A program made the translations under genes and the position numbers. The notes beneath the pieces were generated by a model, which saw only the letters and a list, made by a program, of their open reading frames with translations, searched no databases and was not told the origin of the DNA. A stretch of DNA of 64,000 nucleotides from Paenibacillus sp. ACRRY (GTDB lineage Bacteria > Bacillota > Bacilli > Paenibacillales > Paenibacillaceae): assembly GCF_022346995.1 (NCBI RefSeq), contig NZ_JAKRNM010000018.1, positions 1 to 64,000 of the forward strand, read 5' to 3'. Numbering within the stretch: position 1 is the first letter of the stretch; each line of letters opens with the position of its first letter. Of this stretch, positions 17,777 through 25,254 are shown one piece after another.

Positions 17777-18297
17777 ACGAGGACCAGTTGAGAAATCTGT
17801 CTGATTCTGTCGATCATTCTGAGCAGGGGGAACGGCCTGCTGAAGAGCACACAGAGGCTATGACACAGGGAGGGTGGTTTCCGTACCCGCCTTCCCGCCC
17901 TGCAAGATTGATTCCTCCGATTGCACTCGCCTATATCGGTGATGCAGTGTATGAGGTAGCTGTAAGGCAGTATCTGTTGTCCAAAGCCAATATGCGTCCG
18001 AATCACTTGCACCGCAGTGCGACGGGTCTCGTTTCAGCCAAGGCACAGAGTCGAATCCTTACAGGTATCGAGGAACAATTGACCGAAGAAGAGCGCGACG
18101 TTGTAAGACAGGGGCGGAATGCCAAGTCGGGCAGTATTCCCAAGAATGCCGATGTGCTTGAATACAGACATGCCACTGCTCTAGAGTGTCTTGTTGGTTA
18201 CCTGTACAGTAGTGGTCGGCATGAGCGCATGATCCAACTGATTACGCAGGGTATTGAGCATGCAGAGCAGCAGTCACCGGCACCAAACAAAAAATAA
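17761..18297 (+). CDS. mrnC: Mini-ribonuclease III
   Basis: MrnC is an RNase III catalytic domain without an RNA-binding domain; it matures 23S rRNA. The core (from about residue 55) has IALAYIGDAVYEVAVR and the second catalytic segment TALECLVGYLY. The N terminus is about 35-50 residues longer than in B. subtilis and is acidic and proline-rich. ATG 17761 has AAGGG upstream; ATG 17860 is an alternative start that would give the usual length. It overlaps the end of cysS. Confidence 0.92.
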   Translation: MAAQMNEDQLRNLSDSVDHSEQGERPAEEHTEAMTQGGWFPYPPSRPARLIPPIALAYIGDAVYEVAVRQYLLSKANMRPNHLHRSATGLVSAKAQSRILTGIEEQLTEEERDVVRQGRNAKSGSIPKNADVLEYRHATALECLVGYLYSSGRHERMIQLITQGIEHAEQQSPAPNKK

Positions 18298-18376
18298 AAA
18301 TAACAACTTAGTCGTTCCTGTGGTACAAGCCAATAAAGAGGTATATGCAGGACGTAATAGAGAGGACCGAAGCAAT

Positions 18377-19123
18377 ATGGAAGAAGAATGGATTGCTGGT
18401 AAGCACTCCGTGACGGAGGCGCTGCGTTCAGGCCGGACCATCAACAAAATATGGATCGCTGATACAGCACAGAAACACTTGACTCAACCAATTATCGCGG
18501 AAGCCAAAAAACTCGGAATCGTGATTCAGCATGTGGACAAGCGCAAATTGGATCAAACGGTGCCAGGCATTCAGCATCAGGGTGTTGTCGCACAAGCGGC
18601 CCCGTATGCTTATGCTGAGGTAGAGGATATTTTGGAAGCGGCAAAATCGAAGAATGAGCATCCGTTTTTGATTTTGCTGGACGAAATTGAAGATCCTCAT
18701 AACCTTGGTTCTATTCTGCGGACAGCTGACTGCACGGGGGCTCATGGTGTGATTGTCCCTAAACGGCGTTCAGCATCAGTGACTGCAACGGTGTCAAAAA
18801 CTTCTGCAGGTGCGGCTGAATATGTACCGGTTGCCAGGGTTAGCAACCTGGCACAGACCATTGATCGTCTCAAGGAAGAGGGCGTGTGGGTTGTGGGTAC
18901 AGATGTGACCGCACAAGAGGCGGTATTTGGCAATGGCGTCTTCACAGGACCGGTAGCCCTGGTTATCGGGAACGAAAACAAAGGTATGGGCCGACTAATT
19001 CGTGAGAAGTGTGATGTACTGGTCAAATTGCCGATGCAGGGGCAGATTAACTCCCTGAATGCTTCCGTGGCGGCGGGTGTTGTTATGTACGAAGTGCTTC
19101 GTTCGCGCCAAGCACAGGGATAG
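18377..19123 (+). CDS. rlmB: 23S rRNA 2'-O-methyltransferase RlmB (TrmH/SpoU family)
   Basis: This enzyme methylates a ribose in 23S rRNA (guanosine 2251 in E. coli numbering). The 248-residue product has an N-terminal substrate-binding part and the SpoU knot motifs NLGSILRTADCTGAHG, IGNENKGM and SLNASVAAGVVMYE. ATG 18377 (MEEEWIAGKHSV) fits the family N-terminus; the open frame reaches back into mrnC, and that part looks non-coding. It lies in the cysE-cysS-mrnC-rlmB-yacP cluster. Confidence 0.93.
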   Translation: MEEEWIAGKHSVTEALRSGRTINKIWIADTAQKHLTQPIIAEAKKLGIVIQHVDKRKLDQTVPGIQHQGVVAQAAPYAYAEVEDILEAAKSKNEHPFLILLDEIEDPHNLGSILRTADCTGAHGVIVPKRRSASVTATVSKTSAGAAEYVPVARVSNLAQTIDRLKEEGVWVVGTDVTAQEAVFGNGVFTGPVALVIGNENKGMGRLIREKCDVLVKLPMQGQINSLNASVAAGVVMYEVLRSRQAQG

Positions 19124-19128
19124 ATGGT

Positions 19129-19650
19129 ATGGCAGATTCCCGGGATGTGCTTCTGGTAGACGGGTATAACATGATTGGTGACTGGCCAGAACTGTCCAGA
19201 TTGGCAGAGAGTGGGCTTGAGGAGGCGCGGAATCGTCTTCTCTTCCGTCTTGCCGACTATCAGGCGTTCTCCGGTCGCAAGGTCATCGTTGTTTTTGATG
19301 CCTATCTCGTACCCGGACTTGGTAAAACATACACACAGAGCAAAGTACAGATCTATTTTACCAAGGAAAAAGAGACGGCTGACGAATGCATTGAGAGACT
19401 CGTACGGGAACTAAGCTCGCGGAGACGCCAAATCTATGTAGCCACAAGCGATATGGTAGAACAGCATGTCATTTTTGGACAGGGAGCATTACGTGTGTCT
19501 GCCAGGGAACTGCTGATCGAAGTGGAGCAGAATGAGAAAGAGTTGCAGAAGCGTTTGGAGGAGGATCAGGCCAAGTCCACACGCAATACACTTGGGGCCA
19601 AGCTTAGCCCGGATGTGTTGAAGCAATTCGAGCGCTGGCGACGTGGATAG
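19129..19650 (+). CDS. rae1: Ribosome-associated endoribonuclease Rae1 (YacP, NYN domain)
   Basis: Rae1 (YacP) is a PIN-like NYN nuclease that cuts certain mRNAs in the ribosome A site in B. subtilis. The 173-residue product begins with VLLVDGYNMIGDWPEL, which carries the acidic nuclease residue in the DGYN motif, and has a second acidic cluster near ETADECIERLV. The C terminus is a charged helix. It starts five bases after rlmB. Confidence 0.92.
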   Translation: MADSRDVLLVDGYNMIGDWPELSRLAESGLEEARNRLLFRLADYQAFSGRKVIVVFDAYLVPGLGKTYTQSKVQIYFTKEKETADECIERLVRELSSRRRQIYVATSDMVEQHVIFGQGALRVSARELLIEVEQNEKELQKRLEEDQAKSTRNTLGAKLSPDVLKQFERWRRG

Positions 19651-19728
19651 GGAACTGTTTTACAAATATTTCAATCTTGAAAGTCTTGACAATTATGTTA
19701 TTGATGTTCTTTTTTAGGGATAGCGTGG

Positions 19729-19758
19729 TTGACGGTGTGAGGTGCCATCATATATACT
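19729..19758 (+). promoter_or_regulatory. candidate sigH promoter
   Basis: TTGACG (19729-19734), an 18-base spacer and TATACT (19753-19758) form a plausible sigma-A promoter about 60 bases before the sigH start. A TTGACA at 19686-19691 also occurs, but no -10 matches it. Confidence 0.6.
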
Positions 19759-19820
19759 GTTCGTATATTTCATAGAGTAGAGTAACGGTGTACCTTGCGT
19801 TGCAGCCGGAGGGATTGTCT

Positions 19821-20465
19821 GTGAGTGTCGACCTCAAAGATATCATGTTATCAAAGTATGATTACCAAAGTGACGAAGACATTGTCGAAGCGGTCCGTGA
19901 AGGTGAGAGCGAAGCGCTGGAGTTTTTGATTAACAAATATCGCAACTTTGTACGCGCCAAGGCAAGATCTTATTTTCTGATTGGGGCAGACCGGGAAGAT
20001 ATCATTCAGGAAGGAATGATTGGTCTCTACAAATCCATTCGGGATTTCAAAGGAGACAAGCTGGCTTCGTTCAAAGCTTTTGCCGAGCTGTGTATCACCA
20101 GACAGATTATTACGGCAATTAAGACGGCAACACGTCAGAAACATATTCCGCTTAATTCCTATGTATCGTTGGACAAGCCAATCTATGATGAAGAATCCGA
20201 TCGTACGTTACTCGATGTGATTTGTGGAACTCAGGTCAGTGATCCGGAAGAGCTTATCATTAATCAGGAAGAGTTTGTGGGCCTGGAAGATAAGATGTCG
20301 GAGATTTTAAGTGACTTGGAACGAAAAGTATTGATGTTGTATCTTGACGGGAGATCTTATCAAGAGATTGCAGTAGATTTGGACCGGCACGTGAAGTCCA
20401 TTGATAATGCACTGCAGCGCGTGAAGCGCAAACTTGAAAAGTACCTGGAAGTTCGAGATAATTGA
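19821..20465 (+). CDS. sigH: RNA polymerase sigma factor SigH
   Basis: SigH directs early sporulation and transition-phase genes. The 214-residue product has sigma region 2 (around ADREDIIQEGMIGLYKSIRDF) and region 4 (LDGRSYQEIAVDLDRHVKSIDNAL). GTG 19821 is chosen because GGAGGG (19808-19813) lies seven bases upstream; the frame continues upstream without a ribosome binding site. It sits between yacP and rpmG, as in B. subtilis. Confidence 0.96.
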   Translation: MSVDLKDIMLSKYDYQSDEDIVEAVREGESEALEFLINKYRNFVRAKARSYFLIGADREDIIQEGMIGLYKSIRDFKGDKLASFKAFAELCITRQIITAIKTATRQKHIPLNSYVSLDKPIYDEESDRTLLDVICGTQVSDPEELIINQEEFVGLEDKMSEILSDLERKVLMLYLDGRSYQEIAVDLDRHVKSIDNALQRVKRKLEKYLEVRDN

Positions 20466-20484
20466 ACAATGTTGTTGTTGACGG

Positions 20485-20513
20485 AAAAGGCTCGGAGTTT
20501 GAGTCTTTTTTTG
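20485..20513 (+). terminator. intrinsic terminator after sigH
   Basis: AAAAGGCTC (20485-20493) pairs with GAGTCTTTT (20501-20509), with one wobble pair, and a T-run follows. The remaining bases up to rpmG (20514-20769) hold the promoter listed next and no gene. Confidence 0.82.
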
Positions 20514-20652
20514 CTGCTCTAAGTTTATAAGTCAAAAGTTTGATAATACTAGTAATCGCTTGGTCCAAGCAGGAGAAGAGAAAAATCAGAGACGCTCGAA
20601 CTACACGATTTTTGTACGGAACTTTTACCAGTGATGAAAGGCTATTCTTTCA

Positions 20653-20681
20653 TTGACATGGTTATACCCTTATGATAAAGT
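20653..20681 (+). promoter_or_regulatory. candidate promoter of rpmG-secE-nusG
   Basis: A perfect TTGACA (20653-20658) is followed after 17 bases by TAAAGT (20676-20681). An overlapping TATGAT (20671-20676) has too short a spacer. It lies about 90 bases before rpmG. Confidence 0.55.
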
Positions 20682-20769
20682 GTTTTAGGTAGGCCTAAAT
20701 TCGCGGCTTTTTTTTAGGATCAATTTAGAGACTCTCCTTTAAAGTGGAAGTCTTCGGGAGGTGTACATC

Positions 20770-20919
20770 ATGCGGGTAATTATTACTTTGGCTTGTACAA
20801 ACTGCAAACAAAGAAATTACACTACGACAAAAAACAAGCGTAATCACCCCGACCGCATGGAGATGAAGAAATTTTGCAAGTTTTGTAACGAGCAGACTTC
20901 TCATCGCGAAACCAGATAG
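20770..20919 (+). CDS. rpmG: 50S ribosomal protein L33
   Basis: The 49-residue product is the zinc-binding form of L33, with Cys9, Cys12, Cys36 and Cys39. GGGAGGTG lies just upstream of ATG 20770. It is the first gene of an rpmG-secE-nusG group; secE follows after 21 bases. Firmicutes often carry a second, zinc-free L33 that takes over when zinc is short; none is in this window. Confidence 0.95.
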   Translation: MRVIITLACTNCKQRNYTTTKNKRNHPDRMEMKKFCKFCNEQTSHRETR

Positions 20920-20940
20920 TTTTTGGGAGGTGTAGTCGGC

Positions 20941-21132
20941 GTGAAACGTAGTTTCAAATCTCTGATTTCCTTTTTCTCAGAAAGCTGGGCTGAACTTAAA
21001 AAAGTTCGCTGGCCTAATCGTAAAGAGCTGACCAACTACACATTGATCGTTCTTGGTACTGTTGTGGTTATGACGCTGTTTTTTTGGGTCGTTGATATCG
21101 GCATCTCCGCTGTGATCGAAGCGATTATTTAA
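20941..21132 (+). CDS. secE: Preprotein translocase subunit SecE
   Basis: SecE stabilises the SecY channel. The 63-residue product has the conserved cytoplasmic segment SWAELKKVRWPNRKELT followed by one membrane span (about residues 34-58), as in Gram-positive bacteria. GTG 20941 is chosen because GGGAGG lies upstream, and an in-frame TTG at 20923 overlaps that site. Confidence 0.94.
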   Translation: MKRSFKSLISFFSESWAELKKVRWPNRKELTNYTLIVLGTVVVMTLFFWVVDIGISAVIEAII

Positions 21133-21154
21133 GAAGGGTCCCAGGTGGCTTGAT

Positions 21155-21688
21155 ATGGAAAAAAGATGGTACGTCGTTCATACCTACTCAGGGTATGAGA
21201 ATAAGGTCAAAGCCAATTTGGAAAAACGCGTAGAGTCCATGGGCATGGAAGACAAGATATTCCGCGTTCTTGTTCCTATGGAAGAAGAAGTGGTAAACAA
21301 GGACGGTAAGAAAAAGACCGTTATGCGCAAAGTTTACCCCGGCTATGTCTTGGTGGAAATGATCCAAACGGATGACTCTTGGTATGTTGTTCGCAATACA
21401 CCGGGTGTTACGGGATTTGTCGGTTCGACAGGTTCCGGGTCCAAACCAACTGCTCTGTTGCCTGAAGAAGTGGAACAAATTCTGAAGCATATGGGCATGG
21501 TTGAGCCGAAGCCGAAAATTGAATTCGACATTAAGGAATCCGTACGAATCAAAGTTGGTCCTTTTGCGAATTTTGTGGGCTCCGTGGAAGAAATTTTGGT
21601 AGACAAAAGCAAGTTGAAAGTGCATGTGAACATGTTTGGACGGGAAACACCGCTTGAGTTGGAATATACACAAGTGGAGAAGATATAG
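21155..21688 (+). CDS. nusG: Transcription elongation/antitermination factor NusG
   Basis: NusG binds RNA polymerase and affects pausing and termination. The 177-residue product has the NGN domain (about residues 1-110, with KVYPGYVLVEM) and a C-terminal KOW domain (about residues 125-177, with GPFANFVGSVEEI). It lies 22 bases after secE and precedes the L11 gene, the standard order. Confidence 0.97.
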   Translation: MEKRWYVVHTYSGYENKVKANLEKRVESMGMEDKIFRVLVPMEEEVVNKDGKKKTVMRKVYPGYVLVEMIQTDDSWYVVRNTPGVTGFVGSTGSGSKPTALLPEEVEQILKHMGMVEPKPKIEFDIKESVRIKVGPFANFVGSVEEILVDKSKLKVHVNMFGRETPLELEYTQVEKI

Positions 21689-21756
21689 TCTCTTCAAGTT
21701 TCTTGTGGGAGGACCGAAAGGTTCGTTAACCACTATTTTGCAAGGAGGTGTCAATC

Positions 21757-22182
21757 ATGGCAAAAAAGGTAATCAAAATGGTAAAACTGCAAATTCCAGC
21801 AGGTAAAGCGAATCCAGCGCCTCCGGTAGGTCCAGCTTTGGGTCAAGCAGGTGTCAACATCATGGCATTCTGTAAAGAGTTCAACGCTCGTACAGCCGAT
21901 CAAGCGGGATTGATTATTCCTGTTGAAATCACAGTATTCGAGGACCGTTCCTTTACTTTCATCACTAAAACTCCACCAGCAGCAGTTCTGTTGAAAGTGG
22001 CAGCTAAAGTGGAAAAAGGATCCGGCGAACCGAACAAGAAAAAAGTTGCTACCGTTAAACGTGATGCGGTACGTCAAATCGCAGAACAAAAAATGCCTGA
22101 CCTGAATGCAGCGAACGTTGAGTCCGCAATGCGTATGGTCGAAGGTACTGCCCGTAGCATGGGTATCACCATCGAAGACTAA
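21757..22182 (+). CDS. rplK: 50S ribosomal protein L11
   Basis: L11 forms part of the GTPase-associated center. The 141-residue product starts MAKKVIKMVKLQIPAGKA and ends with the rRNA-binding domain ending in MGITIED. ATG 21757 follows AAGGAGGTG; an upstream in-frame start overlaps that site. The proline-rich segment NPAPPVGPALGQ, where thiostrepton acts, is intact. Confidence 0.97.
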   Translation: MAKKVIKMVKLQIPAGKANPAPPVGPALGQAGVNIMAFCKEFNARTADQAGLIIPVEITVFEDRSFTFITKTPPAAVLLKVAAKVEKGSGEPNKKKVATVKRDAVRQIAEQKMPDLNAANVESAMRMVEGTARSMGITIED

Positions 22183-22211
22183 TTTTTCATCTGAAACATG
22201 GCTTCGTAAAG

Positions 22212-22230
22212 CCGGCCGATTCGCGGCCGG
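22212..22230 (+). promoter_or_regulatory. hairpin between rplK and rplA
   Basis: CCGGCC (22212-22217) pairs with GGCCGG (22225-22230) around a seven-base loop, with no T-run. It lies 48 bases before rplA. L1 is known to repress its own operon in other bacteria; this hairpin may be part of such a site, but I cannot show the L1-binding motif. Confidence 0.4.
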
Positions 22231-22277
22231 TTGATGTGGGAGGTATATCCGCTAAAACCACAAAGGAGGAATATAAC

Positions 22278-22970
22278 ATGGCTAAACACGGTAAAAAATA
22301 CCTGGAAGCTGCTAAGCTGATCGACAGCGAAGCAACTTACGAGCCTTCAGAAGCTGTAGAGCTTGTGAAAAAGGCAGCCACTGCAAAATTCGATGAAACT
22401 ATCGAAGCAGCAGTACGCTTGGGCGTTGACCCACGTAAGCAAGACCAGGCTGTACGTGGTGTAGTTGTCTTGCCACACGGCACAGGTAAAACACAACGCG
22501 TATTGGTATTTGCAAAAGGTGACAAAGCGAAAGAAGCGGAAGCGGCTGGCGCGGACTATGTTGGTGATGCAGACATGATCAACAAAATCCAACAAGGCTG
22601 GTTCGAATTCGACGTCTGCGTAGCGACACCAGATATGATGAGTGAAGTAGGTAAATTGGGCCGACTGCTCGGCGGTAAAGGTCTGATGCCTAACCCTAAA
22701 GCCGGAACGGTAACTTTCGATGTATCCAAGGCTGTTCAAGAAATCAAAGCCGGTAAAATCGAATATCGTCTGGATCGTGCAGGTCAAATTCATGCACCGA
22801 TCGGTAAAGCATCTTTCTCTGCAGAGCAACTTAACGAGAACTTGAAAGCTCTCATGGACGCTCTGAACCGTGCTAAACCGGCGGCAGCAAAAGGTGTTTA
22901 TCTGAAGAACGTTTCTCTTTCTTCCACGATGGGCCCTGGCGCACGCGTGAACGCAGCATCTTTTAGATAA
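22278..22970 (+). CDS. rplA: 50S ribosomal protein L1
   Basis: L1 builds the mobile stalk at the ribosomal E site. The 230-residue product has the family segment GLMPNPKAGTVT and normal length. ATG 22278 follows AAGGAGGAAT; the open frame upstream to 22236 is not supported. The L10-L7/L12 promoter begins six bases after the stop codon. Confidence 0.97.
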   Translation: MAKHGKKYLEAAKLIDSEATYEPSEAVELVKKAATAKFDETIEAAVRLGVDPRKQDQAVRGVVVLPHGTGKTQRVLVFAKGDKAKEAEAAGADYVGDADMINKIQQGWFEFDVCVATPDMMSEVGKLGRLLGGKGLMPNPKAGTVTFDVSKAVQEIKAGKIEYRLDRAGQIHAPIGKASFSAEQLNENLKALMDALNRAKPAAAKGVYLKNVSLSSTMGPGARVNAASFR

Positions 22971-22976
22971 TATCTG

Positions 22977-23005
22977 TTGACAGACTTGTTCTGTTCTGGT
23001 ATGAT
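22977..23005 (+). promoter_or_regulatory. rplJ-rplL promoter
   Basis: TTGACA (22977-22982), a 17-base spacer and TATGAT (23000-23005) make a strong sigma-A promoter directly after rplA. Confidence 0.88.
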
Positions 23006-23012
23006 ATAAAAG

Positions 23013-23175
23013 TTGTGAGTCCGAGTGACTGACCGTTGACATTTGAATATGCTTGCCGTAGACAGTAGGTGCCATCAGGCTTAATTTCCTACCGAGGTAT
23101 GATTATAGAACTTAGAACGATGCAAATCGATTATGAGTATATATCAAGCCTTCGTGATTCTACGGAGGCTTTTCT
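23013..23175 (+). promoter_or_regulatory. L10 leader with attenuator
   Basis: The region before rplJ matches the Firmicute L10 leader, an autoregulatory site bound by the L10-(L7/L12) complex; the segment around 23068-23097 (GTAGGTGCCAT ... TTTCCTACCGAGGT) is its hallmark. A hairpin (23146-23155 with 23162-23171) followed by T-rich bases can act as the attenuator. Excess L10 complex should lower expression of rplJ-rplL. Confidence 0.8.
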
Positions 23176-23208
23176 TAATGGGATAAATTTGATCAGGAGG
23201 TGTACAGT

Positions 23209-23712
23209 TTGGCAAACGCAAAAGTGATTCAAGCAAAACAAGAGTCCGTTGATGCAGTAACAGCGAAATTGCGCGAGAGCGCTACGACAGTTGTTGTTGA
23301 CTATCGCGGTCTGAACGTTGCCCAAGTAACTGAGCTGCGTAAGCAGCTTCGTGAAGCCGGAATTGAATTCCAAGTGCTGAAAAACACATTGCTTCGCCGT
23401 GCGACTGCTGCAGCAGAACTGACAGAACTCGATAGCGTTCTTACAGGTCCTACTGCAATTGCATTCAGCGCCGAAGATGCTGTGGCTCCAGCCAAAATTC
23501 TGAACGACTTCGCTAAAAAGAACGACGCACTGGAATTGAAAGGTGCAGTTGTTGAAGGTCGTGTAATCGGAGTAGAAGAAGTTAAGGCATTGGCAGAACT
23601 GCCATCCCGCGAAGGTCTCCTCTCCATGCTCCTCAGCGTGCTTCAAGCGCCAGTGCGCAACTTCGCGCTTGCGGTTAAAGCTGTTGCGGAAAAAGAAGAA
23701 CAAGGCGCGTAA
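23209..23712 (+). CDS. rplJ: 50S ribosomal protein L10
   Basis: L10 anchors the L7/L12 stalk to the ribosome. The 167-residue product starts at TTG 23209 (MANAKVIQAKQ), eight bases after AGGAGG; an in-frame GTG at 23200 overlaps the ribosome binding site and is rejected. The C-terminal helix that binds L7/L12 dimers is present. It is controlled by the leader upstream. Confidence 0.96.
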   Translation: MANAKVIQAKQESVDAVTAKLRESATTVVVDYRGLNVAQVTELRKQLREAGIEFQVLKNTLLRRATAAAELTELDSVLTGPTAIAFSAEDAVAPAKILNDFAKKNDALELKGAVVEGRVIGVEEVKALAELPSREGLLSMLLSVLQAPVRNFALAVKAVAEKEEQGA

Positions 23713-23784
23713 GCTACTTGATCTAATAGCTGCTTAGGCGGCATTGAATGACAAAAAAATAAAATTATATATGGAGGTTCAATC

Positions 23785-24147
23785 ATGAGTAAAGAGCAAA
23801 TCTTGGAAGCAATCAAAGGCATGACTGTACTGGAACTGAACGATCTTGTTAAAGCAATCGAAGAAGAATTCGGCGTAACTGCTGCAGCTCCAGTAGCTGT
23901 TGTAGGTGGCGGTGCTGCTTCTGCTGAAGCTGAGCAATCCGAGTTCGACGTAATCTTGGCAAGCGCTGGCGCTTCCAAAATCAACGTTATCAAAGCAGTT
24001 CGTGAAATCACAGGTCTTGGCCTGAAAGAAGCTAAAGAAGTAGTTGACAATGCTCCAAAAGCATTGAAAGAAAAAGTTAGCAAAGAAGAAGCTGAATCCA
24101 TCAAAGCTAAATTGGAAGAAGCAGGCGCTACAATCGAAGTTAAATAA
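23785..24147 (+). CDS. rplL: 50S ribosomal protein L7/L12
   Basis: L7/L12 forms the flexible stalk that recruits translation factors. The 120-residue acidic product has the N-terminal dimerisation part, an alanine-rich hinge (about residues 35-55) and the C-terminal factor-binding domain with GLGLKEAKEVVDNAPK. It is followed by a strong hairpin. Confidence 0.98.
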   Translation: MSKEQILEAIKGMTVLELNDLVKAIEEEFGVTAAAPVAVVGGGAASAEAEQSEFDVILASAGASKINVIKAVREITGLGLKEAKEVVDNAPKALKEKVSKEEAESIKAKLEEAGATIEVK

Positions 24148-24176
24148 TTTGGCTTTTATAAGCTAAATGAACAAAA

Positions 24177-24212
24177 CAACAAACCCCTTGACTTATATCA
24201 AGGGGTTTGTTG
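24177..24212 (+). terminator. strong hairpin after rplL (terminator without a clear T-run)
   Basis: A perfect stem pairs 24177-24190 with 24199-24212 around an eight-base loop. The bases after it (CTGTAATT) are not a full T-run. It may end most L10-L12 transcripts while allowing some read-through, or stabilise the 3' end. Confidence 0.65.
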
Positions 24213-24243
24213 CTGTAATTGTATATGGAAAGTGAGTGAGGAC

Positions 24244-24861
24244 ATGTCCAATCATTATTATTCGGACAAACCGCAGGTCGCACATGACAGACGGGCAACG
24301 GAAGCGGAGCTTCGTGGATGGAAATTGCGATTCGTTACCGATGCAGGTGTATTTTCCAAAAGCGGAATCGATTACGGCAGCAGAGTGCTGATTGATGCAA
24401 TAGAGTTAACTGCTGGGGCTCATGTTCTGGATGTGGGTTGCGGGTATGGACCGATTGGTCTTACGGCAGCCAAGCTTGTACCCGAAGGGCATGTCACCAT
24501 GATTGATATCAACGAGAGAGCGGTTGAGCTTTCCAGAGAAAATGCAAAAGCAAATGGAATTACGAATGTAACGGTAATGCAAAGTAATCTACTTTCTGAA
24601 GTGAACCAGAGGGACTTTGACGCAGTTCTAACCAACCCGCCAATTCGAGCAGGGAAGGAAACCGTTCATACCATTTTTGAGCAGGCGCATCAGCATCTGA
24701 AGGTGGGCGGTTCGTTGTGGATTGTCATTCAAAAAAAGCAAGGGGCTCCTTCGGCAAAAGCGAAGCTGGAATCCTTGTTTGGCAGAGTGGAAGAAGTAAC
24801 GAAAGATAAAGGCTACCGGATTTTCAAAGCGGTGAAAACGGAGGACTCGTCTGAAGGCTAG
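24244..24861 (+). CDS. ybxB: Class I SAM-dependent methyltransferase, RsmC-like (YbxB)
   Basis: The product of 205 residues resembles 16S rRNA guanine-N2 methyltransferases of the RsmC type. It has the SAM-binding motif VLDVGCGYGPIGL (about residues 61-73), an acidic motif in MIDINERAVE and the catalytic NPPIR motif (about residue 135). The target in Firmicutes is not firmly known. ATG 24244 matches the YbxB N-terminus (M-S-x-HYYSDKP); a GTG at 24232 is possible. It sits between rplL and rpoB, as in B. subtilis. Confidence 0.88.
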   Translation: MSNHYYSDKPQVAHDRRATEAELRGWKLRFVTDAGVFSKSGIDYGSRVLIDAIELTAGAHVLDVGCGYGPIGLTAAKLVPEGHVTMIDINERAVELSRENAKANGITNVTVMQSNLLSEVNQRDFDAVLTNPPIRAGKETVHTIFEQAHQHLKVGGSLWIVIQKKQGAPSAKAKLESLFGRVEEVTKDKGYRIFKAVKTEDSSEG

Positions 24862-24911
24862 TTTCCGATTTGTAAAGTAAGCAGGGGAGCATTTTTTTTG
24901 CAATAGGACTA

Positions 24912-24940
24912 TTGACTTGAAATTCAGGTCGTGGTATTAT
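24912..24940 (+). promoter_or_regulatory. rpoB-rpoC promoter
   Basis: TTGACT (24912-24917), a 17-base spacer and TATTAT (24935-24940), with an upstream TGG giving an extended -10, form a strong promoter. Transcription would start near 24947, leaving a leader of about 300 bases before rpoB. Confidence 0.87.
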
Positions 24941-25005
24941 TGTAAAATGTCAGTATTAAGATGCCCTACTTGGCTTTAGCTAACTAAAAATGTCAATCTT
25001 TTTTT

Positions 25006-25040
25006 ACGCCGAACGGGCTTATTATGCCTACGTTTGGCGT
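25006..25040 (+). promoter_or_regulatory. hairpin in the rpoB leader
   Basis: ACGCC (25006-25010) pairs with GGCGT (25036-25040); the stem continues over 25011-25015 with 25031-25035 and an inner GGC/GCC. A T-run (25000-25005) precedes it rather than follows, so it is not a normal + strand terminator. It lies in the long untranslated leader of rpoB. The rest of 24862-25254 holds no gene. Confidence 0.6.
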
Positions 25041-25254
25041 ATAATATGTACATTTTGGGCAAACTGGGGATAAGTATGATTTTGGAAGACATCCGCCGAT
25101 CAAAGTTGCTCTTTTTTCGAACGACATTCGAGTAAGGGCTTTTCTTTATTTGTGGATGCATTGCTTTGCTCTGTATGTGTACCATTATAAGGTTACAAAC
25201 AGAGGTTCGCAACGAAATTTTTAAAGTGAGTAGACATTGAGGGGTGAGTTTAAG

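Noticed and set aside
25037..25045. TATAAT-like sequence in the rpoB leader as a second promoter
   Set aside because: No -35 lies at 16-18 bases upstream, and the bases are part of a hairpin arm.
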